This document shows positions 25,296 to 33,902 of a stretch of 64,000 bases of DNA, in pieces. Position 1 is the first letter of the stretch. Each line of letters opens with the position of its first letter. A program made the translations under genes and the position numbers. The notes beneath the pieces are model-generated. The model was not told where the DNA came from. It worked only from the letters and a program-made list of their open reading frames with translations, and searched no databases. Origin of the DNA: Halobacillus sp. A5 (lineage in GTDB: Bacteria > Bacillota > Bacilli > Bacillales > Halobacillaceae); contig NZ_JAIZEO010000005.1 of the NCBI RefSeq assembly GCF_024189315.1, forward strand, positions 62,001 to 126,000. Direction: 5' to 3'.

Positions 25296-26219
25296 CTATT
25301 CAATTGTTTCTTGACGTCTCCTAAACAACAACAGTCCGCCCAGCCCCGCTGCGGCAGCACCTGCTAGAATGAGCATAGGTAGATTAGTAGCTGTATCCGG
25401 CAGTTCTCCCCCCGCTTCAGCCGACTCTTCGTCCATCTCGTCTTCCAATGGAACGGCTTCATCCATCACCTCTTGAGGCACCGTAATTTCATCTACTCCA
25501 TTGAAATTATCTAAAGTCATCTCGATAGACTGTTCAGAAGTTGTAGTTTCACCTTCCATCTCCATATCCATATCGATATCCATCATCAAATGAGTCATAT
25601 AATGATTTTCCTTATCAATGGTTACTTCATAACTCATTTCATTGATCGTCATTTCACCCAGCATATCTTCCATCATTGCTGAATCTTCTTCACCCATACC
25701 CTGACTAAACATTTCCTGTGACTCTTCCATTAGAGCTTCTCCATCACCTTCATAAGTTAATAGGTAAGTATCACCCTGATCCTCTACATTCATATTTTCC
25801 GCCAGCTCTTCTGCCTGCTCAACCTGGTCTTCTGCCATAGCTAAACTCCTCAGCTCGTCCAAACCCTCTGAAGGAAGTTCGATCCACCCTTCCTCGGGAT
25901 CTTCTTGAAAAAATCCGTCCTCAGTCCAATAGGATTCAAGCTGCATTTCATCTTCTTCAGGTGTTGAGGCTGTAGTAACTTGATACATGGCAAACGGGTC
26001 AAGAGTAATATCCTGTTCTGCCACAGAATTTGTGGTAACCGTCTCACCAGCAATCATCATCGTCTGCTCCATGCTCGTCTCACTGGAATAGCTTTCGAGC
26101 TCAGTCATCGCTTCATTTGATTTCTGTAAAATTTCTGAAGCACTATCATCAGCTAGAACTTGAGTTGGAAGTATGACAGCCAGCACAGCAGCTGCCGAAA
26201 GAGAGAACAATTTTTTCAA
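25296..26219 (-). CDS. Exported acidic protein with LPDTA sorting signal, DUF6612-like
   Basis: This is a roughly 307-residue exported protein. AGGGGTG supports a TTG start at 26219, giving a signal peptide M/LKKLFSLSAAAVLAVILP with cleavage near QVLA. The mature part is strongly acidic and Met-rich, with a beta pattern like lipoprotein-type DUF6612 proteins (SASEILQKSNEAMTELESY). It ends with LPDTA, a hydrophobic helix and RRRQE, the layout of sortase substrates. LPDTA differs from canonical LPXTG, so a non-housekeeping sortase would be expected. No sortase gene lies in the window. Confidence 0.8.
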   Translation of the reverse strand: MKKLFSLSAAAVLAVILPTQVLADDSASEILQKSNEAMTELESYSSETSMEQTMMIAGETVTTNSVAEQDITLDPFAMYQVTTASTPEEDEMQLESYWTEDGFFQEDPEEGWIELPSEGLDELRSLAMAEDQVEQAEELAENMNVEDQGDTYLLTYEGDGEALMEESQEMFSQGMGEEDSAMMEDMLGEMTINEMSYEVTIDKENHYMTHLMMDIDMDMEMEGETTTSEQSIEMTLDNFNGVDEITVPQEVMDEAVPLEDEMDEESAEAGGELPDTATNLPMLILAGAAAAGLGGLLLFRRRQETIE

Positions 26220-26393
26220 TATGGAAACACCCCTCATCATAATTTAGCAAGCTGAAATAGTACTTCTACGTTTATGTAACCTTGTGCACCATCCTTGCAA
26301 CGTAAAAATTTTCCTATTCATCCCGCATTATTCGATAACCTGTTTCCATCACAATAAAACATTTTTATTACTTTTTTTATAAAAAATTCCAAA

Positions 26394-27011
26394 TTAATCT
26401 ACTAGAGGCTGCTTGACCGGATTGTCTAAATACTCGAAAAAAAGTTCCATTTGCGATTCTGTATTACGACTGATTGAGAGTTCAGGAAGATGGTCACGAC
26501 TAAAAAAGCTTACATTACTCGTCTCCAGGGTATCTTCAGCTGCTGTCCCTGAAATATCACACTCCAGGAAGAATTTATAGTAATGGTATGGCTGAGGAGG
26601 ATGGGCATGCTTATGATAATCTAGAACCGCCAGCAGTCTCTTAAAAACGGCCTGGTACCCCGTTTCCTCTTCTACTTCCCTTACAACATTTTCCGTTAAC
26701 GAAGCACCTACATCTGCGAAACCTCCAGGAAGCGCCCACTTTTCATCCACTTTTTCCTTCACGAGCAATATTTTATTTTCTCTAAAAACCACGGCCCTAA
26801 CATCTATTTTGGGTGTTAAATACCCTTCTTCCTGTTCAAATAAATTCAATATGTAATCCATCGTAGTGTTTGAATAAGTGGACATAATTTCCGCGCTTAA
26901 CTCCATGAGTTGTCTGTAGCGTTCTATGTCATACTTATCTTTAGAAAAAGCCAGTCCCGCTTGAGCAGTAGATTGTATTTGTTTAGCCCAATCCAGCCAT
27001 TGTTTATTCAT
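26394..27011 (-). CDS. NUDIX hydrolase with N-terminal NUDIX_N_2-type domain
   Basis: This is a roughly 205-residue protein. Residues 1-60 are a helical domain seen in Bacillus ADP-ribose/nucleotide-sugar pyrophosphatase-like NUDIX proteins. The NUDIX box reads GGFADVGASLTENV then VREVEEETGY; the first Glu of the box is replaced by Ala, as is usual in this subfamily. AGGAG lies before the ATG at 27011 (MNKQWLDWAKQ), which I prefer to the frame start at 27071. It follows a second NUDIX gene by 16 bases. Confidence 0.85.
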   Translation of the reverse strand: MNKQWLDWAKQIQSTAQAGLAFSKDKYDIERYRQLMELSAEIMSTYSNTTMDYILNLFEQEEGYLTPKIDVRAVVFRENKILLVKEKVDEKWALPGGFADVGASLTENVVREVEEETGYQAVFKRLLAVLDYHKHAHPPQPYHYYKFFLECDISGTAAEDTLETSNVSFFSRDHLPELSISRNTESQMELFFEYLDNPVKQPLVD

Positions 27012-27027
27012 ATAAAGCAACTCCTGT

Positions 27028-27465
27028 CTAATAAAATTTTCTCCAGCTATTGAGATAGTCTTTATATTCATTCTTTATGTTATCGGGGAGGGAGTCTGCA
27101 CTGAAGAACCTCACTTCTTTTCCTTCTTTTTGCTCGTTTTTTAACTCTCCTCTAAATGTGTTAGTGACAAATACAGCTGTGACGGAGTAAAATTGATCTC
27201 CGTTAGCCAGTTTAAAAAAGTAATTATCCCCGGAAAAAATATCTAAGAATGTACAGTCACTTACCTCCAGCCCTGTTTCTTCCTTTACTTCCCTTTTCCC
27301 CGTCTCTTCCATACTCTCACCTAATTCCTGAAGGCCTCCCGGGAGCCCCCACGTTCCATCGTTCCTGTGCTGAAGCAGAATATTTCTTTCCTCATCAACG
27401 ACAATAACGACACTTCCCGTTAAAATTAGAGGACTTCTCCCAACCAACTCTCTTAATCCCCTCAC
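27028..27465 (-). CDS. NUDIX hydrolase
   Basis: The 145-residue protein has a complete NUDIX box GGLQELGESMEETGKREV then KEETGL, so it should hydrolyse a nucleoside diphosphate linked to another group. It begins with a GTG at 27465, 9 bases after the upstream acetyltransferase, with only a weak ribosome site. It is the middle gene of a three-gene run (acetyltransferase, NUDIX, NUDIX). The substrate cannot be read by eye. Confidence 0.85.
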   Translation of the reverse strand: MRGLRELVGRSPLILTGSVVIVVDEERNILLQHRNDGTWGLPGGLQELGESMEETGKREVKEETGLEVSDCTFLDIFSGDNYFFKLANGDQFYSVTAVFVTNTFRGELKNEQKEGKEVRFFSADSLPDNIKNEYKDYLNSWRKFY

Positions 27466-27474
27466 GTAATCGAT

Positions 27475-28041
27475 TCAAACCCACTCCTTTTCACTAAACT
27501 CATCTCTAGTGATTCCAAAGTAAAGAAAGTCATAATAATGGCCTCCGGTAAAAATCATGTTTCTTAGTTGTCCCTCTTTTTGAAATCCCATGTTCTCATG
27601 CATCTGAATAGATGACTTATTAAATGAATAGACAATGCTCGTTAGTTTTTGATAACTTAGTTCATTAAAGAAATAAGTCATGATCAAGTGAACGGCTTCT
27701 TTAGCATAACCCCGGCCCCGATAAGGTCTGGCAATTAGGATGGCATACTTGAATGTTCCATTTCTTCGGTCACAATCAAATGTATTGATCATACCAATTG
27801 CTTCCTTCTCCTCGCTTTCAATTATTAATGAATAGTGGTCGCTTTCGGGCTCTTTCTTAGACAATGCCTCTACATGCTCCTTTAACCTCTTATAGGAATG
27901 AGGAAAAGGAATGGATCCGACTGATTGGATTGCCTCGCTGTCGCCATCCCAATTAAACATAACATCGGCATCTTCAGGTTCTACACCCCTTAGCCTGACC
28001 CTTTTACCCTGCCAAAAATTCCACACGTCCAAATCTTTCAC
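27475..28041 (-). CDS. GNAT family N-acetyltransferase
   Basis: The 188-residue protein matches RimJ/RimL-like acetyltransferases. It opens WQGKRVRLRGVEPEDADVMF. The acetyl-CoA loop is RPYRGRGYAKEAV. It ends with SIVYSFNKSSIQMHENMGFQKEG. Relatives acetylate proteins, antibiotics or polyamines. GGGAGGAGCGTGAAAG precedes the start. It leads the NUDIX pair. Confidence 0.83.
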   Translation of the reverse strand: MKDLDVWNFWQGKRVRLRGVEPEDADVMFNWDGDSEAIQSVGSIPFPHSYKRLKEHVEALSKKEPESDHYSLIIESEEKEAIGMINTFDCDRRNGTFKYAILIARPYRGRGYAKEAVHLIMTYFFNELSYQKLTSIVYSFNKSSIQMHENMGFQKEGQLRNMIFTGGHYYDFLYFGITRDEFSEKEWV

Positions 28042-28127
28042 GCTCCTCCCTCATACTGTTAATTCATTATATAATATAAGACGCTTCAATTGAGTTCACC
28101 GTTTCATTTATGTCAACCTTATTAAGA

Positions 28128-28170
28128 TTTAAAAAACCAAACCCTGAAAGTTTCAAGGTTCGGTTTTTGT
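28128..28170 (-). terminator. Intrinsic terminator of the RND pump gene
   Basis: AAAACC.AACC(C/T)TGAA and TTCAAGGTT.GGTTTTT are imperfect complements around a short loop. On the minus strand the stem follows the stop at 28175 and ends in T-rich sequence. Confidence 0.7.
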
Positions 28171-28174
28171 ACGA

Positions 28175-31100
28175 TTAACTTGCCGATTCTCTTTCTTCAA
28201 CGCTCTCTCCAGACTTTTTCTTTGATTTCCAAAATCGAAGGGGCATATAGGTAAAGAGTCGATATACAGCTGGTATTAAAAACAGTGTAATCACCGTGGC
28301 AAATAGCAGCCCTGAAATAATTACAGTAGCCATAGGGGCTTGATAATTCCCTGAAGAGCCCGAAGCTAAAGCCAGTGGAAGCATGCCTGCAGCTGTCGTT
28401 AAACTTGTCATAAAGATTGGGCGAATGCGGTTTTTTCCGGCCTCTACTAAAGAACTCTCAACTCCATAGCCCTGTTTTCTTAACTGATTAGTACGGTCAA
28501 TATAGAGAATAGCGTTATTCAGTACAATTCCTATCAGCATTATGATCCCCATTCCTGACATAATACTCAGTTCGCGCTGGGTGAGGAACAGTCCTAATGT
28601 AACACCTACAATTGTCATTGGTATGACAGACATAACAATAAGCGGATGAGCTAAATGGTTAAATTGTACAGCCATTACTAAATACACGAGGAAGATAGCA
28701 ATACCTAGTATGATCAGCATTTCCTGGACGAGCTCCTGCTGCTGTTCAAGATCTCCAGCAACCGAGAGATTGTATCCAGCCGGGGTCTCAAAATCATCAA
28801 TGACGCTTTGAACTTCCCGGTTAATGGTTCCTAAATCAGTATCTTCAATATCAGCGGTCAGTGACATAAACCGCTCCCCATTAGAGTGAGTAATTTCGTT
28901 TGGGGTTTCAACCTCGACCAATTCTATAAAATTAGAAAGTTTTTCTTCTCCCTCAACTGTTATTACTTCTAAATCGAGCAGCGCAGACTCTGAAGAGGCT
29001 GGGTTCTCCCATTTAACTGTAAGAGGAACATTTTCATCGTCTACATTGATCTCTCCAATTGGCATTTCCAGAAAGGCTTGCTCAATGGTCTGTCTAACCT
29101 GACTTTCTGATATACCTGCCTCATCTATCGCATCTTCATTTACAGAAATTTCTTGTTCAGTAGATGTTCGTTCATTCGAGCTTGTTACACCAACAATCCC
29201 TTCTATTCCTTCAAGCTCTTTCTTGAATTCGTCAGAGATCTCCTGCAGTTCCTCAAATCTTTCTCCCTCAATATTTACCTGTACCGGAGAACCGCCTCCC
29301 CCTGCGGACATCATACTCTCTACAGATCGAATCGGCTGGTCTTCTTCCAGTTCTCTTAATGATTTAAGAATTTCTTCATTTATTTCGTCTTGTTCTCGAG
29401 TGATTTCCTCGTCTTTCGTCATATTGATCATAGTATAGAACATTCCGCCCATATCAATAACATAGTTTGACTCTACATCCTGAATGTCGGATAACGTCTC
29501 ATTCATTTCCCGGGCAATATTTTCCCTGTCGTCATTTGTCAAACCCGTGTCTAAGTCTACCATCAATTCTGAATACCGATTAAACATATCCGGCATTATT
29601 GTCATAGGCACCTTGGTTATTAAAAATAAAGAACCGATAAACATTAAAGCAAATACGGAGATCACTGCAAGACTGTGACGTTTCTTTCTCACTGTCCAGT
29701 CCACAAGCCTGCTGTATTTATTTATGATCCGGCTTTCTTTCTTCGATGCAGCCGGCTTACGCAGTTTAAGGAATTTCTCCGATAATGATGGAATAACTGT
29801 GAACGAAACTATAACCGAACTTATTAATGTAATGGCCACCACGACAGACAGCATAATCATAAACTGTCCCGTTTCTCCGCCGAGCAGACCGATAGGCAGG
29901 AACACGACAATCGTCGTAAGCATGGAGGCTATTACTGCAGTAGCTACCTCTTTCGTTCCTTCCATTACTGCTTTCATGTCAGCCAGCCCTGCCTCTTTCT
30001 TACGGTAAATAGATTCGAGTATTACGATAGAAGAATCCACCATCATCCCTATACCCAATCCGAGCCCGATCAAAGTTAAAATGTTAAAACTGTAATCAAA
30101 AAGCCACATCGAAGCAAACGTTAATAAAATAGATGTCGGGATGGAAACTCCTATAATGAACGTCGCCCTTACGCTTCTCAGAAATAAAAGCAGAATAACT
30201 ATGGCCAAAATACCACCGATTATTATGTTTGAAGTCACCCCGTCAAGAGACTCTTCCACATAATCAGCCTGAGCCACCATTTCGTTAAGCTCAAAACCGT
30301 CGATCAGACCTTCATCTCGAATATCCTGAACTTCAGCTCTTACTGCATCCGCCATCTCAATTTGAGTGGCTTCTGATACACGCCCAACTTCTACAAAAAG
30401 AAAATCACTCGTTCCATTCTTCCAGACATAAGAGGAGGAATCTGTTGGCTGTAGGCTCACCTCTGCCAGTTCGTCCAGCTCTATAAATCCTTCTTCAGCA
30501 GGAATTTCAATATGACTTACTTCTTCTACGCTGTTAAGCTGATCCGTCCATCGTAGTGAAGGAGAGTCACTTTCCTCACTCAGTTCCCCAAGGGTTGCTT
30601 CATTATTTGCCTGCTCAATGATCCCCACAACCTGATTAATATCCAGATTCCGATCTGCAAGCTCTTCCGGATCAAACTCAATAGCCACTTCATGTTCAGA
30701 CTGCCCGGAGACAGCCGCGTCTCTTACTTCCGGGAGACTCTCCAGGCGGGGCTCTAAAACGTCTTCAGCGAAGGCATTCATTTCTTCCGCTTCTCCGCCG
30801 GAAATGTCCATATAAAATTCGTAGCCCTGTGTTGTCGCATATTGACCCGCTTCAATATCGTCAATCACATCGTTCTCTGATGCTGTCTGGTTCACAAGTG
30901 ATTCAACTTCTTTATAAACTTCATCCCCTTCCCCCTGTGAGAAAGTCAACTGAAAGGAACTCCTTCCCATATTTGTAGTGGAACTGATGTCTTCTACACC
31001 TTCTACACCCTCCAGCTGCTGCTCTAATGGTGTAGTAATCGACCGTTCTACTTCAATTGCTGCCGTTTCACCTGCATAAATTTCTATGTAAGCTCCATCC

Positions 31101-31225
31101 ATAGTGACGTCCGGCATTAGTTCCTGATCAAGCTTTAGTAAGGAATAGCCGCCAATAAATAAAGTTAAAACAACCATTAACCCCACCAAAATCTTTCTTT
31201 CAACAATAAATTCCAGCCACTTCAT
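28175..31225 (-). CDS. RND family efflux transporter (SwrC/AcrB type)
   Basis: The 1016-residue protein has the 12-helix RND architecture: TM1 at residues 8-28, a large extracytoplasmic loop (40-330), TM2-6 (335-470), then a second loop and TM block. The proton relay segment GLGIGMMVDSSIVILESIYR (TM4) is present. Length and layout match Bacillus SwrC, which exports surfactin and confers tolerance to detergents and drugs. No membrane-fusion partner or regulator lies next to it, as is usual in Gram-positives. The C-terminus is Ser/Glu/Lys rich. Confidence 0.87.
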   Translation of the reverse strand: MKWLEFIVERKILVGLMVVLTLFIGGYSLLKLDQELMPDVTMDGAYIEIYAGETAAIEVERSITTPLEQQLEGVEGVEDISSTTNMGRSSFQLTFSQGEGDEVYKEVESLVNQTASENDVIDDIEAGQYATTQGYEFYMDISGGEAEEMNAFAEDVLEPRLESLPEVRDAAVSGQSEHEVAIEFDPEELADRNLDINQVVGIIEQANNEATLGELSEESDSPSLRWTDQLNSVEEVSHIEIPAEEGFIELDELAEVSLQPTDSSSYVWKNGTSDFLFVEVGRVSEATQIEMADAVRAEVQDIRDEGLIDGFELNEMVAQADYVEESLDGVTSNIIIGGILAIVILLLFLRSVRATFIIGVSIPTSILLTFASMWLFDYSFNILTLIGLGLGIGMMVDSSIVILESIYRKKEAGLADMKAVMEGTKEVATAVIASMLTTIVVFLPIGLLGGETGQFMIMLSVVVAITLISSVIVSFTVIPSLSEKFLKLRKPAASKKESRIINKYSRLVDWTVRKKRHSLAVISVFALMFIGSLFLITKVPMTIMPDMFNRYSELMVDLDTGLTNDDRENIAREMNETLSDIQDVESNYVIDMGGMFYTMINMTKDEEITREQDEINEEILKSLRELEEDQPIRSVESMMSAGGGGSPVQVNIEGERFEELQEISDEFKKELEGIEGIVGVTSSNERTSTEQEISVNEDAIDEAGISESQVRQTIEQAFLEMPIGEINVDDENVPLTVKWENPASSESALLDLEVITVEGEEKLSNFIELVEVETPNEITHSNGERFMSLTADIEDTDLGTINREVQSVIDDFETPAGYNLSVAGDLEQQQELVQEMLIILGIAIFLVYLVMAVQFNHLAHPLIVMSVIPMTIVGVTLGLFLTQRELSIMSGMGIIMLIGIVLNNAILYIDRTNQLRKQGYGVESSLVEAGKNRIRPIFMTSLTTAAGMLPLALASGSSGNYQAPMATVIISGLLFATVITLFLIPAVYRLFTYMPLRFWKSKKKSGESVEERESAS

Positions 31226-31454
31226 ACTTCGTCCTCCTCATAAATCAAATGAATGATAATTTTGTTATTTTTTACATCACAATCCAATTATAGCCTGTAA
31301 ATAAATTTTTTTGTTACATATATTTCATAATCTAATCATACCTTCCTCCGTTGAATTAGACACTGATCTGCAGACCTAACTTTTCTAAGACTACAGACTT
31401 ATATATGTATTTGATTTTTCAATTAGAATAGCTTTCACTGATCTGACAATATGT

Positions 31455-31460
31455 TATAAT
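31455..31460 (+). promoter_or_regulatory. Probable -10 of the queCDE leader promoter
   Basis: A perfect TATAAT at 31455-31460 lies about 35 bases before the preQ1 aptamer. The -35 region is weak (TTTCAC-like), so only the -10 is well supported. Confidence 0.45.
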
Positions 31461-31493
31461 GTGCTAAGAAATTAAATATAAGTCTGTTTTTAA

Positions 31494-31534
31494 GCAGGAG
31501 AGGTTCTAGCTACACCCTCTATAAAAAACTAAGG
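31494..31534 (+). promoter_or_regulatory. PreQ1-I riboswitch
   Basis: The segment reads AGGAGAGGTTCTAGCTACAC then CCTCTATAAAAAACTAAGG, the class I preQ1 aptamer with its P1 stem (GAGAGG/CCTCTA), the conserved loop TTCTAGCTACAC and the A-rich tail ending in CTAAGG. It precedes queCDE, the biosynthesis genes for preQ1/queuosine. Ligand binding should favour the following terminator. Confidence 0.95.
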
Positions 31535-31538
31535 ATGG

Positions 31539-31569
31539 AACTGTACCTTGCCTTAGGTGCGGTTTTTTT
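31539..31569 (+). terminator. Terminator of the preQ1 riboswitch
   Basis: AACTGTACC (31539-31547) pairs with GGTGCGGTT (31556-31564) using two G-U pairs, followed by TTTTTTT. CCTTAG in the loop can pair with CTAAGG of the aptamer tail to form the antiterminator. Confidence 0.85.
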
Positions 31570-31625
31570 ATGGTTTTTGGGTTACTGGAATTCTCTTTTT
31601 CACGATTGAAAGGGGAATTTTTTGT

Positions 31626-32291
31626 ATGAAGAAAAATAAAGCAGTAGTTGTGTTCAGCGGTGGTCAGGACAGTACGACCTGCCTGTTCTGGGCTCTAAAT
31701 AAATATGATGAAGTCGAAGCGGTCACCTTTGATTATAACCAGCGTCATAATGAAGAGATTGAAGCAGCTAAAGAGATTGCAAACGATTTAAATATAAAAC
31801 ATCATGTGCTCGATATGTCACTGCTCAGCCAATTGGCGCCAAACGCATTGACACGGCATGATATAGATGTAAAAGACGGAGAAGACGGTGAGCTTCCATC
31901 TACGTTCGTCCCTGGGAGAAACCTTCTTTTCCTTTCCTTTGCGGCAATCTTAGCTAAACAAATTGGAGCAAAACATGTAATCACAGGAGTATGTGAAACG
32001 GATTTCAGCGGCTACCCTGACTGTCGTGACGTTTTTATTAAGTCACTTAATGTTACGTTAAACCTTTCTATGGATGATGAGTTCGTTGTTCATACTCCGC
32101 TTATGTGGCTTGATAAAGCGCAGACCTGGGAATTAGCAGACGAATTAAATGCCTTTGATTACGTACGTGAATATACACTCACCTGCTACAATGGCGTGCG
32201 AGGGGATGGCTGTGGGGAATGCCCTGCTTGTAAACTGCGCAGGAACGGTTTAGATGCCTATCTTAAGCAGAAAGCTGAGGTGGCTGAGTAA
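31626..32291 (+). CDS. queC: 7-cyano-7-deazaguanine synthase QueC
   Basis: The 221-residue ATP-dependent enzyme converts 7-carboxy-7-deazaguanine to preQ0. The PP-loop SGGQDSTT (residues 11-18) and the zinc-binding [11 protein letters not shown] near the C-terminus define it. A long frame begins at 31557 inside the terminator; AAAGGGGA and the ATG at 31626 give the expected N-terminus [16 protein letters not shown]. Its stop overlaps the queD start as TAATG. Confidence 0.95.
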   Translation: MKKNKAVVVFSGGQDSTTCLFWALNKYDEVEAVTFDYNQRHNEEIEAAKEIANDLNIKHHVLDMSLLSQLAPNALTRHDIDVKDGEDGELPSTFVPGRNLLFLSFAAILAKQIGAKHVITGVCETDFSGYPDCRDVFIKSLNVTLNLSMDDEFVVHTPLMWLDKAQTWELADELNAFDYVREYTLTCYNGVRGDGCGECPACKLRRNGLDAYLKQKAEVAE

Positions 32292-32758
32292 TGTTTGGCT
32301 TTACGATTGTAGAGAACTTACAAAAGATTCATGAAGACATTCAAAAGCACGAGCTGAAGTATCACAACAAACGCGTACTTGTAAGTAAAGAATTTACGTT
32401 TGATGCGGCGCATCACCTTCATTGCTATGAAGGTAAATGCAAAAACCTGCACGGCCATACGTATAAAGCTGTGTTTGGTATCAGCGGCTACACGGATGAC
32501 ATCGGACTTGTTATTGATTTTGGCGATATTAAGAAGATCTGGAAAGAGCAAATAGAGGTTTATTTGGATCACCGCTATTTAAATGACACTCTTCCTAAGA
32601 TGAATACTACAGCTGAAAATATGGTGGTCTGGATTTACGAGAAAATGGATAAAGCATTGGTGCAGGAGCGGGAAGATTATCAAGTAGAGTTTGTGAAGCT
32701 CTATGAAACGCCGACCAGCTATGCTGAAGTACGCAGGGAGTGGATGAAAAATGAATAG
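32291..32758 (+). CDS. queD: 6-carboxytetrahydropterin synthase QueD
   Basis: The 155-residue enzyme of the PTPS-like fold makes 6-carboxytetrahydropterin from dihydroneopterin triphosphate. The zinc-binding His set is in FDAAHHLH and LHGHTY, and a candidate catalytic Cys sits in CYEGKCKNLHGH. The protein also carries about 25 extra N-terminal residues before the FTFDAAHHL core. It overlaps queE by 8 bases. Confidence 0.93.
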   Translation: MFGFTIVENLQKIHEDIQKHELKYHNKRVLVSKEFTFDAAHHLHCYEGKCKNLHGHTYKAVFGISGYTDDIGLVIDFGDIKKIWKEQIEVYLDHRYLNDTLPKMNTTAENMVVWIYEKMDKALVQEREDYQVEFVKLYETPTSYAEVRREWMKNE

Positions 32759-33479
32759 ATTCCCGGTACTCGAAATTTTCGGTCCTACAATCCAGGGCGA
32801 AGGCATGGTGGTGGGCCGAAAAACTATGTTCGTTCGAACGGCTGGCTGTGATTACAGCTGTGCATGGTGTGATTCCGCTTTTACATGGGACGGCAGTGCG
32901 AAAGAAGAAGTACGCCGGATGTCCGCAGAGGAAATCATTCAGGAGCTCCATGAAACAGGAGGAGACAAGTTTGATCATGTGACAATTTCAGGCGGGAATC
33001 CGGCTTTATTAAAAAATTTATCCGAGCTCATTAATATGCTTCATGACCAACATGTTGAAGTGGCTCTCGAAACACAGGGAAGTCGTTGGCAGGATTGGTT
33101 TGCATCCATTGATGATTTAACCATCTCTCCGAAGCCCCCGAGTTCTCTGATGAAAACAAATTGGACTGTCCTCGACGAAATTATGCAAAAGCTGGCAGAG
33201 CACAACCGGCTCTTACACACTAGCTTAAAGGTAGTCATTTTTAACGATGACGATCTTCATTACGCTGAAGAGGTGCATATGCGATACCCTCACATATCTT
33301 TTTTTCTTCAAGTAGGGAATGACGATTTAGAAGAGGAACAGCCAGAGCAGCTCGCCTCGGAACTTCTGACCAAATACGAGTGGTTAATTGATAAGGTGAT
33401 GGACTCAGCAGCGTTGAACCACGTTCGTGTTCTGCCTCAGGTTCATGCTTTATTATGGGGCAATAAACGAGGCGTGTAG
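32751..33479 (+). CDS. queE: 7-carboxy-7-deazaguanine synthase QueE (radical SAM)
   Basis: The 242-residue radical SAM enzyme forms 7-carboxy-7-deazaguanine. The cluster motif is AGCDYSCAWCD (C-x3-C-x2-C), preceded by the substrate motif EIFGPTIQGEGMVVGR. A GGNPA motif (SGGNPALL) occurs near residue 85. The start codon lies 8 bases inside queD. B. subtilis has queCDEF; here nothing resembling queF follows, so preQ0 reduction must be encoded elsewhere. Confidence 0.94.
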   Translation: MNRFPVLEIFGPTIQGEGMVVGRKTMFVRTAGCDYSCAWCDSAFTWDGSAKEEVRRMSAEEIIQELHETGGDKFDHVTISGGNPALLKNLSELINMLHDQHVEVALETQGSRWQDWFASIDDLTISPKPPSSLMKTNWTVLDEIMQKLAEHNRLLHTSLKVVIFNDDDLHYAEEVHMRYPHISFFLQVGNDDLEEEQPEQLASELLTKYEWLIDKVMDSAALNHVRVLPQVHALLWGNKRGV

Positions 33480-33499
33480 GATAAGCATGGATGATAAGT

Positions 33500-33590
33500 T
33501 GGATCGCGGGTATAACTTGATTTTCGCTGATATATTTAAAAATGTAAAAAACGCGGATAAATTCTAACTTTCGCGGATAAAAATAAATGT
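33500..33590. repeat. Short degenerate direct-repeat array (TTCGCGGATAAA-like)
   Basis: About four copies of TCGCGG(G)ATAA-like sequence recur at roughly 25-35 base spacing: TCGCGGGTATAA, TTCGCTGATATA, AACGCGGATAAA and TTCGCGGATAAA. It is AT-rich and has no coding look. Confidence 0.55.
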
Positions 33591-33654
33591 CAGTACCCTC
33601 AAGCATGGCTGATAGAACATCAGGGTTTTTCAACAAGATTTTAAAGATTTTAGA

Positions 33655-33735
33655 CATGAAAAAGACTGTCGAGAACTTTCCCGACAGTCTGAGAAAGCAC
33701 ATTGGGCATTAAGCCTAATGTGCTTTCTTTTTATC
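33655..33735. terminator. Double hairpin terminator region between queE and the YqaE-like gene
   Basis: GACTGTCG..CGACAGTC (33664-33690) forms one hairpin, and AGAAAGCACATT pairs with AATGTGCTTTCT (33692-33727), followed by TTTTTAT on the plus strand. It terminates queCDE and overlaps the 3' end of the minus-strand small gene. Confidence 0.8.
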
Positions 33736-33882
33736 ATAATGGTCTTTTACTACGACTGCCGCATGAATAGCTCCAGGAACAAAGAAGATCATTGTGAGCA
33801 GCAGGTTTAATAAGGCTTTTCCAATTTGTCCTGTCAATAATACAGCTACTGGTGGTAAAAATATAGCTAAAATATAAAGCAT
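33715..33882 (-). CDS. YqaE/Pmp3 family small membrane protein
   Basis: The 55-residue protein reads MLYILAIFLPPVAVLLTGQI then a second hydrophobic helix with VPGAIHAAVVVKDHYDK. Two membrane helices with a PP in the first and G.IHA in the second fit the Pmp3/UPF0057 family, associated with membrane-potential and stress homeostasis. AAGGAAG precedes the ATG. It may share a transcript with the PAP2 gene just upstream. Confidence 0.83.
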   Translation of the reverse strand: MLYILAIFLPPVAVLLTGQIGKALLNLLLTMIFFVPGAIHAAVVVKDHYDKKKAH

Positions 33883-33902
33883 ATTGTACAACTTCCTTTC
33901 TA

